A stretch of DNA of 64,000 nt from Lepus europaeus (Eukaryota; Chordata; Mammalia; Lagomorpha; Leporidae), in NCBI RefSeq assembly GCF_033115175.1, contig NC_084831.1, positions 8,900,540-8,964,539 of the forward strand, read 5' to 3'. Below, piece by piece: positions 19,511 to 30,065 of the stretch; position 1 is the stretch's first letter, and the number at the start of each line of letters is the position of its first letter. Position numbers and translations under genes: made by a program. The notes under the pieces are model-generated. The model searched no databases. It had not been told where the DNA came from and worked only from the letters and a program-made list of their open reading frames with translations.

Positions 19511-19620
19511 CTAGACGGCCAGCTCCAGAGGGCAAGACTCTCCCTGCTTAGTCACCCATGCGGACTCCATGGGGAACCCAGGTCTAGCCCGTGCCTGGTA
19601 CACAGGGGTGATGTTGTTAA
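19511..19620 (+). mobile_element. L2 3'-end fragment, + orientation (tentative)
   Basis: The order CCAGCTCCAGAGGGCAAGAC, then TAGCCCGTGCCTGGTACACA, fits the L2 3' end pattern (AGCTCC...GAGGGCAGG...GTGCCTGGCACA). Confidence 0.5.
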
Positions 19621-19840
19621 CCTGGGTGGTGGTACCAGACCCTTCCCCGGGCCCCTGCTTGCATCTTCAGAACCAAGTGAAAAGGAAACGCAGCGGTCAG
19701 GCAACAGTAGACCCCCAGCAGCCTTATTATACCAAGACCAGAACAGGGGGCTGCGGCTCAGTGCATTCTAAGCCCCTCCCCAGTGGGACTTACCCACCCT
19801 GGCTGGGCCACGGGCTGGAGGATGACCAGGGGGAGGTGAT

Positions 19841-19853
19841 GGGGGGGGGGGGG
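19841..19853 (+). repeat. Run of 13 G
   Basis: A pure G homopolymer. There is no nearby gene, and its exact length is likely unstable. Confidence 0.8.
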
Positions 19854-20219
19854 AGAAAAGAGGAGAAAGTGTGGACTGGGGGCAGGGGATCCGTTGTCTT
19901 CGGGGACACCCGGGCAGTGGGGAGCAGGTAAGCTCCGTCCTCCTTGGGGCCATCTCCTGCTGACCCTGGCCAGTGGCCGCACACCAGGCTCACTGGTTTC
20001 CAATGCAGCAAATCTTTGCAAATCTCCCTGTCACAGCACCCAGGGCTCAAGGAGAGGGATAGGACCTCAGCAGGGCAGCTGCAGTGACTTCCAAAGAGAA
20101 AGAGCAGAGGTGTGGGGGGGGTGGAGCAGGCGGAGCTGCGAGGGGAGGAGGGGAGGTTCCAGAGGTTCCAGTGTCTTCTCCAGGGTCCCCGTGCATGCAG
20201 GAGCTGCTCCCAGGCAGTC

Positions 20220-20330
20220 CTGCAACAACCCCGTGATGTGGTGCTCGACTCCCCCGGGTACAGTGGAGGAACTGAGGCCAAGGTCACTGGGCGAGGCAGT
20301 GGGAGAGCCCGGCCTTGCAGGGGGCTGCTG
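20220..20330 (-). mobile_element. MIR fragment, - orientation (tentative)
   Basis: GGAGGAACTGAGGCCAAGGTC...GGCAGTGGGAGAGCCCGGCC follows the MIR core (GAGGAAACTGAGGC...AAGGTCAC...GTGGCAGAGCC). Confidence 0.5.
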
Positions 20331-20369
20331 ACCTCAGGCGGGGACACGGGGCCAACCTGCTGGGCCACA

Positions 20370-20393
20370 TCATTCATTCATTCACTCATTCCC
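20370..20393 (+). repeat. Short (CATT)n stretch
   Basis: Five to six CATT/CACT units; such tracts often sit at L2 3' ends. Confidence 0.6.
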
Positions 20394-20753
20394 CCACATT
20401 GCACTGGATGGATGTGGGTGATCCTGCCCCTGGCTGGGAGACTGCCTGCCCTGCCCACGCAGGAGGTCACGAGGGCGTGGCACACCATGCCGCCTGAGAA
20501 AGACCCTGGTTGAGGACTCAGCGCACTGAGACCCCACGTGACCTGAGTGCCGGCAGGCGGCAGGGGCCCCAGGCACATTTCCCCCACCCCCACTTCCTGT
20601 TGAGGGGCCTCGTGATTGTCAGCTAGGCAAACAGCTCCCAGGAGTGGCCCAGACCCATAAGGACCACCTGGAAGGCTCCGTGGGCTATGTGACTTTCAAG
20701 CTGATTGGAGAAGCATGACGGCACCAATATCGGCTTTATCCTATAGAATTGGC

Positions 20754-20817
20754 AGTGCCCTGAACTAGCTGTGCCCTGAACTAGCAGTGCCCTGAACTAG
20801 CTGTGCCCTGAACTAGC
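20754..20817 (+). repeat. Four tandem 16-base units (GTGCCCTGAACTAGC)
   Basis: Units at 20754-20769, 20770-20785, 20786-20801 and 20802-20817 are identical except for the first base, which alternates A, T, A, T. So the array is really two copies of a 32-base unit that is itself a dimer. A partial unit (TACGCCCT) follows. Confidence 0.9.
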
Positions 20818-20873
20818 TACGCCCTCTGCCTGCCCTTTAGAAGCTTGTGCCTGGTTGATAATAAACGGATGTG

Positions 20874-21204
20874 GGCCGGCGCCGTGGCTCAACAGGCTAC
20901 CTGCGGCGCCAGCACACCGGGTTCTAGTCCCGGTTGGGGCGCCGGATTCTATCCCGGTTGCCCCTCTTCCAGGCCAGCTCTCTGCTGTGGCCCGGGAGTG
21001 CAGTGGAGGATGGCCCAAGTGCTTGGGCCCTGCACCCGCATGGGAGACCAGGAGAAGCACCTGGCTCCTGCCTTTGGATCAACACAGTGCGCTGGCCGCG
21101 GCGGCCATTGGAGGGTGAACCAATGGCAAAGGAAGACCTTTCTCTCTGTCTCTCTCTCTCACTGTCCACTCTGCCTGTCAAAAATTAAAAAAAGAAAAAA
21201 GAAA
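20874..21204 (+). mobile_element. Young CSINE, + orientation, with TSD
   Basis: GGCCGGCGCCGTGGCTCAAC, GGTTCTAGTCCCGGTTGGGG, TGTCAAAAATTAAAAA. A few bases are missing from the AGGCTAATCCTCC stretch. Flanks AATAAACGGATGTG (20860-20873) and AATAAATGGACGTG (21205-21218) differ at two positions. Confidence 0.92.
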
Positions 21205-21529
21205 ATAAATGGACGTGTTCACCAAAACTTGTCTCGGATGCTTCTTGTTGAAGAACGCATTGCTCCACCATCCCCGCAGTGCGGGCCTCACAGGACGAGC
21301 CCACAGCTGGAGGCAGTTCCACCTGTCTCATTTTCTGTCCCTACGGGCCCAGGGGCCACACTCCGGGAGCACGAGGTGCCCTCCCAGGGGGTCCCCAGGG
21401 CTGGGAAATGAGCACTGGGGGATCCATGTTAGGGCACCCCCACTTCCATCCAGCAAGCGCAGCTCAGCAAGGGCCACCCAGAGGCGCAGAGCCAAGCACC
21501 GTGGGGGCTTCAGAACCTCCCTCCCTCCC

Positions 21530-21660
21530 TCTCTCATTCACTCACTCATTCATTCATTCATTCATCCTGCATTTGCCCAGCACAAGCCACAAGCACAGAC
21601 CCTGTCCCTGCACTCCCAGAGGAGGTGGGAGGCAGCAGAAGACAAGGCATTGGCCCCTTG
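21530..21660 (-). mobile_element. L2 3'-end fragment with (CATT)n, - orientation
   Basis: CATTCACTCACTCATTCATT (about 21535-21565), then TGCATTTGCCCAGCACAAGC and CAGACCCTGTCCCTGCACTC. This fits an inverted L2 3' end, whose terminal repeat is the CATT tract. Confidence 0.55.
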
Positions 21661-21765
21661 CAGGAAGGAGCTCTGGAGAGAAGGCAGAGGCCATGGAGGC
21701 CGGGTGGGTGTGGCCAGGGAGGGCCTGGGCACATAGGTGCAGGCAGACAGAAGTGCAACACTTGG

Positions 21766-22111
21766 GCCGGTGCCTTGGCTCAACAGGCTAATCCTCCACC
21801 TAGCGGTGCTGGCACACCGGGTTCTAGTCCCTGTTGGGGCGCCGGATTCTATCCCGGTTGCCCCTCTTCCAGGCCAGCTCTCTGCTATGGCCCGGGAGTG
21901 CAGTGGAGGATGGCCCAAGTCCTTGGGCCCTGCACCTGCATGGGAGACCAGGAGAAGCACCTGGCTCCTGGCTTCAGATCAGCGAGATGCGCCAGCCGCG
22001 GCGGCCATTGGAGGGTGAACCAACGGCAAAGGAAGACCTTTCTCTCTGTCTCTCTCTCTCTCTCACTGTCCACTCTGCCTGTCAAAAAAAAAAAAAAAAA
22101 AAAAAAAAAGA
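21766..22111 (+). mobile_element. Young CSINE, + orientation, perfect 17-base TSD
   Basis: Head GCCGGTGCCTTGGCTCAAC, AGGCTAATCC, TGTCAAAAA and a tail of more than 20 A. AGAAGTGCAACACTTGG is present at 21749-21765 and 22112-22128 without mismatch, which marks this as one of the most recent insertions in the window. Confidence 0.95.
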
Positions 22112-22128
22112 AGAAGTGCAACACTTGG

Positions 22129-22576
22129 GGCAGGAAGGGACGTGGTGGGGAGTGTAGCCGGGGGGCGGTGGGGCCTGGCAGCCCCAGTGAGGGTTGTTTC
22201 TGAGCTGGAGGTGTCCCAGGCCAAAGCCAAAGGGTGGGGTTGCTGCGGTCCAATGGTACCAGTGTGACGAGAGCCTGAGAGCTCTGGTTGCCGGTGCCTG
22301 TGGGAGGCCCAGAGCTGCTGTGGGCTTGGTGATCGTGATGGGTGCGGGGCAGAGATGCACCTTGGGTCAGGTGGGGGCCGTTGTTGTGCACGCCTTGCTG
22401 GAGTCAGAGCTCTGGCAGCTCCGGGCGTCCAGGGATGTGGCCTGGGCCTCCCTGCGAGGGCCAGGGGCTCCTGGGTTGCAGCGGCTCCTCGGTGCTCTTG
22501 ACCTCCTCCTCCCTTCCTCCACAGAGAGGCCTCTCAGCCACCAGGGCCTCTCTCCCTCCATGGAACATGCTGGTCT
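22129..22576. other. Unassigned spacer
   Basis: GC-rich with no recognised gene or repeat. An open frame on the + strand (22194-22889) extends into the following inverted SINE and is not supported. Confidence 0.3.
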
Positions 22577-22588
22577 TGGGGAGCTGAT

Positions 22589-22909
22589 ATATATATTGGA
22601 CAGGCAGAGTAGACAGAGAGAGACAGAGAAAGGTCTTCCTTTTTGCCGTTGGTTCACCCTCCAATGGCCGCTGCGGCTGGCGCACCACGCTGATCTGAAG
22701 CCAGGAGCCAGGTGCTTCTCCTGGTCTCCCATGCGGGTGCAGGGCCCAAGCACTTGGGCCATCCTCCACTGCACTCCCAGGCCACAGCAGAGAGCTGGAC
22801 TGGAAGAGGGGCAACCAGGGCAGAATCCAGTGTCCCGACCGGGACTAGAACCCAGTGTGCCGGCGCCGCTAGGTGGAGGATTAGCCTAGAGAGCCACGGC
22901 GCCGGCCAA
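22589..22909 (-). mobile_element. Young CSINE, - orientation, with short TSD
   Basis: TTGGACAGGCAGAGTAGACA, GGGACTAGAACCCAG, GGAGGATTAGCCTAGAGAGC, ending CACGGCGCCGGCC. GGGAGCTGAT occurs at both borders (about 22579-22588 and 22910-22919). Confidence 0.9.
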
Positions 22910-22919
22910 GGGAGCTGAT

Positions 22920-23248
22920 TTTTTTAATGATTTATTTATTTATTTGAAATGCAGAGTTAGAGAGGGAGAGACAGAGAGATCTTCCATCCACTAGTTCATT
23001 CCCTAGATGGCCACAACAGCCAGAGCTGGGGTGGTCTCTGGTCGAAGGCCAGGAGCCAGGAGCTTCCTCCAGGTCTCCCACGTGGGTGCAGGAGCCCAAG
23101 CACTTGGGTCACCATCTTCTGTGGCTTTCCCAGGCCATCAGCAAGGAGTTGGATCAGACGTGGAGCAGCTGGGACTCAAACTAGTGCCCCTACGGGATGC
23201 CAGCATCCCAGACGACAGCTTTCCCTGCCATGCCACAGCGCCGGCTCC
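22920..23248 (-). mobile_element. CSINE, - orientation
   Basis: TTTTTTTAATGATTTATTTA, CCACTAGTTCATTCCC, GCCAGGAGCCAGGAGC, CACAGCGCCGGCTCC. It abuts the younger copy to its left. Confidence 0.87.
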
Positions 23249-23353
23249 GTGGGAGTTGATCTTCTATGTGGTGCTGGCGCTGAAGGGGCAGCAGGCCCAG
23301 CAGCACGTCCCCACATTCTGTTCCTCGGAGCTGTCCCAGGCTGCCCCCCCCAC

Positions 23354-23399
23354 ACACGTGCACGTGCGCGCGCGCAGACACACACACACACACACACCA
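23354..23399 (+). repeat. Alternating purine-pyrimidine CA/CG tract
   Basis: CACGTGCACGTGCGCGCGCG followed by (CA)n. This composition favours left-handed Z-DNA. Confidence 0.8.
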
Positions 23400-23739
23400 C
23401 TACATGCGGTGAGGCAGGTGGGAGAGGTCACGGCCAGCCCTCGGGGATCTCCCACCTGCCCTGGAACGTGAAGACCATAGAAGCCACAAGTCCGAGTCCC
23501 TCTTAGGGGCAACTCAGGAGGACAGCAGGGTGGACACAGAGGAAGGAGCTGGAGCCACAGACGCCCGGGCATCTGTGGGAGAGAATGCTTCACAAAGTAA
23601 CACTTGTACCGAGGGCGCAGCTGATCCCACATTTGGTTGCACAGGCTGCGCACTGCACAATCTGGAGCAATGTGCCCTATGGGGGAACATTCAGAGGGGG
23701 CAGCATTTAAGGTGTAGGCTGTTGACAGGAGGAAGAGGC

Positions 23740-23900
23740 CGGTGCTGGCATTCCAGGAGGAAGGAAAAGTGCAAGGGGCTAGAGTGGGGGTGGGGGCGCT
23801 TTGGGGGGGCTGCTCAGTTTGGCAGGAGTAGTGGCAGGAAGGGCAGTACCATGGGGTCAGGCCCACAAAGGCCTTGAATGCCAGGCTCAGCCCGCTCTTT
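23740..23900 (-). mobile_element. L2-like old repeat (tentative)
   Basis: GGCATTCCAGGAGGAAGG ... GTGCAAGGGGCTAGAG ... CCCACAAAGGCCTTGAATGC. This is the order seen in many inverted L2 copies (GGGCATTCCAGGC ... TGCAAAGGC ... GGCCTTG). Confidence 0.45.
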
Positions 23901-24986
23901 GTTGTCTGGGGTGAGTGGACGGCCGGGCTGCTCTGTTTGGGTATGGCCGGTAGACCACAGCCAGAAGTCTGGTTTTGTATCTGAAACAGCCAACCCCACA
24001 GAAGCAGGCAGAGGACTGGGTCAGGGGTGCCGGCCGGCAGCGGGTGGTTCAGCCACGCCAGCCCTGTCGGTTCCGGAGCTCTGCCATGCAGCCCGTAGCT
24101 CGCAGCAGGGTACCGCTAAGAGGGCGGGTCTTAGGCTCATGTGCAAACCTCACACGTGAAAATGACGCTGATAAGGGAGTGGGAGGGAACCTGGGGGGTG
24201 ACAGGTGTGTCTGTGGCCCTGGTGAGCGTGGCCCAGGTACGTGGTTCATTGCCTTCTAACTCTGCAACTCTGCCTTTTAAAAAGTTTTTTAAAAGACACT
24301 GCAGGCAGAAGCTTTACCCGCTACGCCACACTGCTGGCCCCTTAAATAATTTTTTTTTTTTTAAATCTTGAAAAAAACAACAAGAGAGAAATCCCCATGG
24401 AGATGGGGCTGGGCTCACACTGGGGACGCACATCACTGAGCCCCTTGCAACCCTGGGATTCCTTGAGAGCGATGGCCTCAGATGCCCGCCAGGGTGACAC
24501 ACAAAGGTAGCAGTGACAACTACCTGGTGGGTCTCACTCAGCGCAGGTGCTCTGCACACAATTTCAAACCTCCGGCCAGACAGGTCCTACTGTCCCCGTT
24601 TTTCCTTGGAGAACACTGGTGTGCTTGTGGGGAGCTGGGGGCTGTCAGGTATAGCCAACCAGCAGCTGTGTCCTCCCCGGGACACCCTGCTGTGTCCCCC
24701 ACCAGCACCCGGAGCTGTCTGAAGCCGGAAATGCAGGACTGGATGGGCAGGAAGACTTAGAGGGGGTTGTGAAAACATGGATGACCTTTTCCTTGGTAGT
24801 TTTTCTTTTTGAAGGCAGGCAGAGTTTTTCATAACACGCATCTCTAGTGAGCTTTGACACAAGTTTTCTGCAGGGAATGGCTCCAGGGCCCCGTGCAGAG
24901 ACAAAGCTCCCGGCGTGCAATGGTGTACCGCAGGTGTTGGCGTAGAAGCTACACACACCCTCCTGCATACTTTATGTGTAAGGCTG
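23901..24986. other. Spacer with a short inverted CSINE head
   Basis: A SINE-head fragment (CACTGCAGGCAGAAGCTTTA ... TACGCCACACTGCTGGCCCC) occupies 24293-24340, next to A/T-runs. The rest shows no gene or recognised repeat. Confidence 0.4.
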
Positions 24987-25032
24987 TTTTTAAAGATTTA
25001 TTTTATGTATTTGAAAGACAGAGTAGCAAAGG

Positions 25033-25079
<47 letters not shown>

Positions 25080-25328
25080 CTTCCATCCACTGGTTCACTC
25101 CCCAAGCCAGAGCTGGACCAGGCTGAAGCCAGGAGCCAAGAGCTCTCTCCGGGTCTCCCACATGGGTGCGGGGGCCCAAGCACTTGGGTCGTCTGTTGCT
25201 GCCTTCCCAGGCCCATCAGCAGGGAGCTGGATCAGCAGCGGAGCAGCCTAGATGGGAACCGGCGCTCCGATATGGGCCTCCAGAGTCCCAGGTGGAGGTG
25301 TAACCCGCTGTGCCACGCCGCCAGCCCC
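24987..25328 (-). mobile_element. CSINE with expanded (GA)n, - orientation
   Basis: AAAGATTTATTTTATGTATT, then (GA)n at 25036-25077, TCCACTGGTTCACTCCCC, GACCAGGCTGAAGCCAGG, and GTGCCACGCCGCCAGCCCC. The 346-residue open frame at 24915-25955 runs through this SINE and is not a gene. Confidence 0.87.
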
Positions 25329-26051
25329 TCCGTGGTGATTCCTAACATTGAGCCCACGTGCAGTGGGTTGCTTTGCCAAACGTTGCTCGTGGAACAGCCG
25401 GACCCTGGCACATTGCCAGTCATTGATGCCAGACCAGCCTGGAAACACCAATGGCCAGGCAGCCCAGTGTCCAAGGGCCGGACACTCGCAATCATTTCGC
25501 AGTCGTCTTCCATTGCTGGCTCAGGGCTTCCCACGGCTCTGCTAGTTTCGCTTCCCTCTCACTCTTTCCGCCCCGTCTTCTTTTTCAGGCTGAACCCTAG
25601 GAGCTGCCTGCTCTGCTGTCTGCTGCTTCTTTTTCCATCGGTGACGGGCTTTTGTCTTTGCTGTCGGCTCTGCTCGTGCAGGGACATGCTGGCCGGCGCC
25701 TGGCCCCCGGGGTGGGGAGCTGGCAGCTGGCAGCTTTGTGGGAAGCTGAAGAATGGCAGGAGGTCCGCGAGGCAGGGCCGGGGGTGGGGGGGTGGCAGCA
25801 GCAGCAGTGGCGAATCCTTGGTTCTACACAACTGGCCCTTGCAGCAGGGCCGGCCCTGCGGAGGCTGCCCACCCGCAGAGTGTGCAGCCAGCAAGTGTAG
25901 GAGAGAAGGCTCTAGGTCTCTCAGCTCAGCGGAGCTGGGTGCTCGGCCCCTCTGAGCAAAGGTCTTGGAATTCCAGGAACAAAGACATGGGGACAGCAGG
26001 GTGGGTCCCCAGGAGTCTGGTGTCTCTTTACCCACTGAAGAATCCGAGGTA
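25329..26051. other. Unassigned GC-rich spacer
   Basis: No recognised exon or repeat. A 192-residue open frame on the - strand (25559-26137) has no family features and runs into a SINE. Confidence 0.3.
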
Positions 26052-26338
26052 GGGCAGGCGATGTGGTGCAGTAGGTTAAGTTTGCCTGTATCACTGGCAT
26101 CCCATATAGATGCCGGTTCAAGTCCCAGCTGCTCCACTTCTGATCCAGCTCTCTGCTATGGCCTGGGAAAGCAATAGAAGATGGCACAGGTCCTTGGGCC
26201 CCTGCACCCCTGGGAGACCAGGAAGAAGTTCCTGGCTTTGGATTGGCACAGCTCTGGCCATTACAGAGGATGACGACCTCTCTCTGTGTAACTCTGACTT
26301 TCAAGTAAATAAGTAAATCTTAAAAAAAAAAAAAAAAA
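26052..26338 (+). mobile_element. CSINE, + orientation, with TSD-like flanks
   Basis: GTGGTGCAGTAGGTTAAG, GGTTCAAGTCCCAGCTGCTC, TTTCAAGTAAATAAGTAAAT, A-run. AAGAATCC occurs just before the element and right after the A-run. Confidence 0.85.
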
Positions 26339-26454
26339 GAATCCTGCCTGCCATGCTAGCCATTGTGATCCAACAATGCGTACGTGTGGCATGCCCCCTT
26401 ATCCTTGGGGACGTGTCCAAAGACCCTCGTGGATAGAACTGAACCCTCTTTTCT

Positions 26455-26962
26455 TTTTTAAAATTCTCATTTTTTTAAAAGCAGAGAGAGATATCCACTG
26501 GTTCACTCCCCAGATGGTTACAATGGCCTGGGCTGGGCCAGGCTGAAGCCAGGAGCCAGGAACTTCTGCTGAGTCTCCCACTTGGGTTCCGGGGCCCAAG
26601 CACTTGGGCCATCCTCCACTGCTTTCCCCAGTGTAATAGCAGGTGGGGCTGGCCATGTAGCATAGTGGTTTAAGTCTCTGCCTGCAGTGCCAGCATCCCA
26701 CATAGGCACAGGTCCAAGTCCCAGCTGCTCCATTTCTGAACCGGCTCCCTGCTAATAACCTGGGAAAGCAGCAGAAGATGGCCCAAGTACTTGGGCCCCT
26801 GCACCCATGTCGGGGACCCAGAAGAAACTCCTGGCTCCTGGCTTAGGATCAGTCGGCTCCGGCCAGTGCGGCATCTGGATTGGAAGCAGAGCCTCTGAGG
26901 CTTGAACTGGGACGCCGCTGTAGCAGGTGGTGGCTTAACCTACTGCACCACAACGCCGGGCC
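26455..26962. mobile_element. Inverted CSINE containing a tail-less direct CSINE
   Basis: 26455-26644 is inverted SINE up to TAATAGCAGG. 26645-26877 is a direct SINE from its head (GGGGCTGGCCATGTAGCATA) to GCCAGTGCGGCATCTGG, without the usual GAACCAGC...AAATAAA end. 26878-26962 resumes the inverted copy (ATTGGAAGCAGAGCCTC ... CCACAACGCCGGGCCC). The host loses only a few bases at the break. The missing poly(A) tail argues against a simple retroposition event. Confidence 0.75.
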
Positions 26963-27334
26963 CACACAAAGGACGTCTGCCCAGCTGCTGTCTGTTCAAC
27001 CTCAGACTAATGTCACCCTGGTTATTAAGGACGATTGCTTCAAAACATCTGATGTCATCCTCCTTATTTTTGCCTTTAACAACTGTCCCCTGCCCCAGCC
27101 TTGCAGGTGACACCTGTCCTCTCCCCACTGCCCTGCTCAGCTCTCGCCCTGGCAATGCTCTGGGAAAGTAACAAATCCAGGTCCCCACTCTCCGGAGAGT
27201 CTGGTCTTGTTTAGGCGGACGCCAAGCCCCCAGTGCTTCCTGCCGCCGCTGGTCGTGTCTGCGGCTCTCACGCCTTTGTCTTCTCTGCTCGGAAACCACG
27301 CGTGTGCGAGGCGGGGCGTGTCTTGCTTGCTGCC

Positions 27335-27391
27335 GTGTGACCAGTGCCTGGCACAGGGAAGATGCTGAGTGAGTGAATGAATGAATGAGCC
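27335..27391 (+). mobile_element. L2 3'-end fragment, + orientation
   Basis: CCAGTGCCTGGCACAGGGAA then GTGAGTGAATGAATGAATGA, the typical L2 terminus. Confidence 0.6.
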
Positions 27392-27491
27392 CCAAGAAGC
27401 TCCTAGGGTGGGAGGATTTAGGCCGACGAGTGGGGGAAATGCACATCTGAATCATCTCATGTCTGTTCTCTCCCTCTCTCTGTCTATTTTT

Positions 27492-27703
27492 AAAGATCCA
27501 GTCCAAAGCCAGGAGCCAGGAGCTTCTTCCAGGTCTCCCACATGGGTGCAGGGGCCCAAGGACTTGAGCCATCTTCTACTGCTTTCCCAGGCCATAGCAG
27601 AGAGCCGGATCGGAAGTGGAGCAGCTGGGACTTGAACCGGCGCCCATATAGGATGTCGTTGCCACAGGCAGAGGCTTAGCCCACTACACCACAGCGCTGC
27701 CCC
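27492..27703 (-). mobile_element. CSINE, tail-truncated, - orientation
   Basis: AAGCCAGGAGCCAGGAGC, GGATCGGAAGTGGAGCAGC, GACTTGAACCGGCGCCC, CACCACAGCGCTGCCCC. The purine-rich 3' third of the SINE is missing. Confidence 0.82.
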
Positions 27704-28615
27704 CTCCCCCGCCTTGAACCACAGGTAGAGTGGGGACAGGTACCATGGGTGTCACTGATGGTGTGGGGGGCCCTGGGACCCCACTCGGACCCCTCTCCCC
27801 GGGCCGGGCTGCTCTGTGCTGGCCTCTTCTTGCTCCTGGGAGTCGGAGTCGGGACCACCACCAGCTGCCGCGGTTAAGTCCACATGGCACGGGAGGCGGC
27901 GAGCTTTCTCCCTCACTCCCTCTCCTCCTGTCATGTTTGTTTCCCCAACAAGCGATCAGTCACTCTGAAGACCCAGGATAAGTCAGAGAAGAGGCTCTTG
28001 GCGGGGACCCATCAAAGTGACAGGCTGACCTCAGCCACGGCTCAGAATGTGCAAGAGAACAAGGGGAGGGCGCTCGGACAACCTGAGCCACATGCAGCGT
28101 CCTCCCTCGAGAGGCAGGTGGTGGACAAGGGCAGACGAAGGACGCCTCCTCCCCACTGCCCCTGGGTGCTAAGCCCTTCCTGCACGGACAGCCTGTCCAA
28201 GTAATTAACAGAAGTAATTAGGGGTCAGATGGTCACGAATGGAAATCACTTACTGTCCAGCCGCTGATGCCAAGGCTGGCGCTGCCAAGGAGGCGTGATG
28301 GCTCAGAGAGGAGAGGAGGTGGCTGCCGCCGCGAGACTGAACACGACCCTGACTGGGGACTCTGTGCCCTGGACGCACAGGGCAGAGGCAGGACGTGGAT
28401 TCTGGGGAGCTTCATCCAGCATCAACAGCCCGAGCTGCTAAGGGAGGAGACGCCACGGTGGTTCTGACATCGCTGTAGCCCTGGGCTCGGGACTGTGTGC
28501 TCTACAAGGCAAAGAAGAGCTGTGCCCTTTAACGTGCTCGGTATGAGTCACAGAAACCCTTCCTCAGCCATGCATGTGTGGCTTTCATGTCCTTGGGAAG
28601 GATAGGACATTCGTC
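27704..28615. other. Unassigned intergenic segment
   Basis: No gene or repeat was recognised between the SINE and the tetranucleotide tract. Confidence 0.3.
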
Positions 28616-29272
28616 ACCCATCCACCCATTAATGTATTCATCTAGCCACCCACCTACCCACAAATCCATCTACCTATCCATCCATATATCCACCCGCCTA
28701 CCTACCCATTAGCTCACCCGCCTATCCATCTATCCATCCACCCACCCACCTGTCTACCCATCTATCTATCCATTCATCCACCCACCTATCCAACCATCCA
28801 TCTATCCATCCATCCATCCATCCCTCCATCCATCCATCCATCCCTCCATCCATCCATCCATATATTCATCCATATATCCACCCACTCACCTAACCATTAA
28901 CTCACCCACCTATCCATCCACCTATCCATCCATATACCCACCCGCCCACCTACCCATTCACTCACCCACCTATCTATCCATTCATCCATTCAACCACCCA
29001 TCCATATACCCATCCAATCCCCTATCCATTCATCCACCTGTCTACCCATCCATTCATCTATCCACCATCTATCCAACCATCCATCAACCTATCCATCCAC
29101 ATACCTACCCACCCACCTACCCATTTACCCACCCACCCATATATCTACCCACTCACCTACCCACTTATCCATCCATCCACCATCCCACCCACCTGTCCAC
29201 TCATTCATATATCTAACCATCCACCCATCCACAACCCACCTATTCACAATCCACCTACCTGTCCATCCACTT
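28616..29272 (+). repeat. 650-base degenerate (CCAT/CCAC/CTAT)n tetranucleotide tract
   Basis: Continuous four-base periodicity built from ATCC, ACCC, ACCT, ATCT and similar units. By my count there are only about ten G in roughly 650 bases. The longest pure run is CATC-type near 28797-28860. Its right edge abuts an inverted L2 3' end, so it may have grown from the L2 terminal (TGAA)n tail. Confidence 0.93.
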
Positions 29273-29460
29273 CACAAATATTTATTAAGCTTTGGCAAGT
29301 CTAGGCTTGATAGGCAAGACAAGCATGGACCTTGCTCCTGTGGTTTAAAATCTAGTGAGGGAGAGGCAGTGCACAAGCAAGCAAACAAGACCCCAGCGCC
29401 CACGCAGTCACAAGTGCCGCGAAGAGGATCAAACACGGTGACAAAGTAGTCGCGGGTGCA
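29273..29460 (-). mobile_element. L2 3'-end fragment, - orientation
   Basis: CACAAATATTTATTAAGC, then CATGGACCTTGCTCCTGTGG, AAAATCTAGTGAGGGAGAGG. This matches the inverted L2 end (ACAAATATTTATTGAGC ... CCCTGCCCTC ... TTCTAGTGGGGGAGA). Confidence 0.7.
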
Positions 29461-29934
29461 CTGGGGTTCTCCAGAGAAAGACAACAACTTGCATCTGTGG
29501 GGGTAGATGTACACACAGATGTGGACATAGATACACAGACATCGAGTGATCAAGGAAGCCAAGAATTGGCTGTGCGTGAGCTGGAGACCCAGGGGAGCTA
29601 GCAGCAGGGCTCTCAGTCCCAGCCCGAAGTCCGAGAACCTGGGGGCCACTGGTCCAAGTCCCAGAGTCCAAAGGCTGGGGAACATGGAGTTCTGATGTCC
29701 AAAGGCAGGAGGAGAGTCCCAGCTCCAGAGGAGAGCGTGCGCTCACCTCCCATCTGCTGTTGCATTCCCTCCTTGCTTTCACCCACACTGGGCGAGGGCA
29801 GATGGCCCACCGATTCAAATGCCAGTCGCTTCCGGGAACACCCTTGCAGACATAACCAGAACTAATGGTTTACCAGTGATCTGGTACCCCTCGGCCCTGC
29901 CGAGGAACCATCACAGAGGGAGGCGGGCGAGGCT

Positions 29935-30065
29935 TTCTTTGGCTGAGACGGGCAAGGAGGACCTCTTGGAGGAGGTGACCTCTGAGCTGAGACCTGGGTG
30001 CCAAGAAGAAGCAAAGATCTGGGGCATGAGCATCCCAGGCCGAGGGGACAGCTGGCTGCAGGGGC
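29935..30065 (-). mobile_element. L2-like fragment (tentative)
   Basis: GGACCTCTTGGAGGAGGTGA, CTGAGCTGAGACCTGGGTG, CATGAGCATCCCAGGCCGAG. The same order occurs at 59.17 kb and in many inverted L2 copies. Confidence 0.45.

Noticed and set aside
24915-25955. 346-residue open frame on the + strand
   Set aside because: It crosses an inverted CSINE and its (GA)n tract (giving Arg-Glu repeats) and shows no domain; stop-poor repeat sequence explains it.
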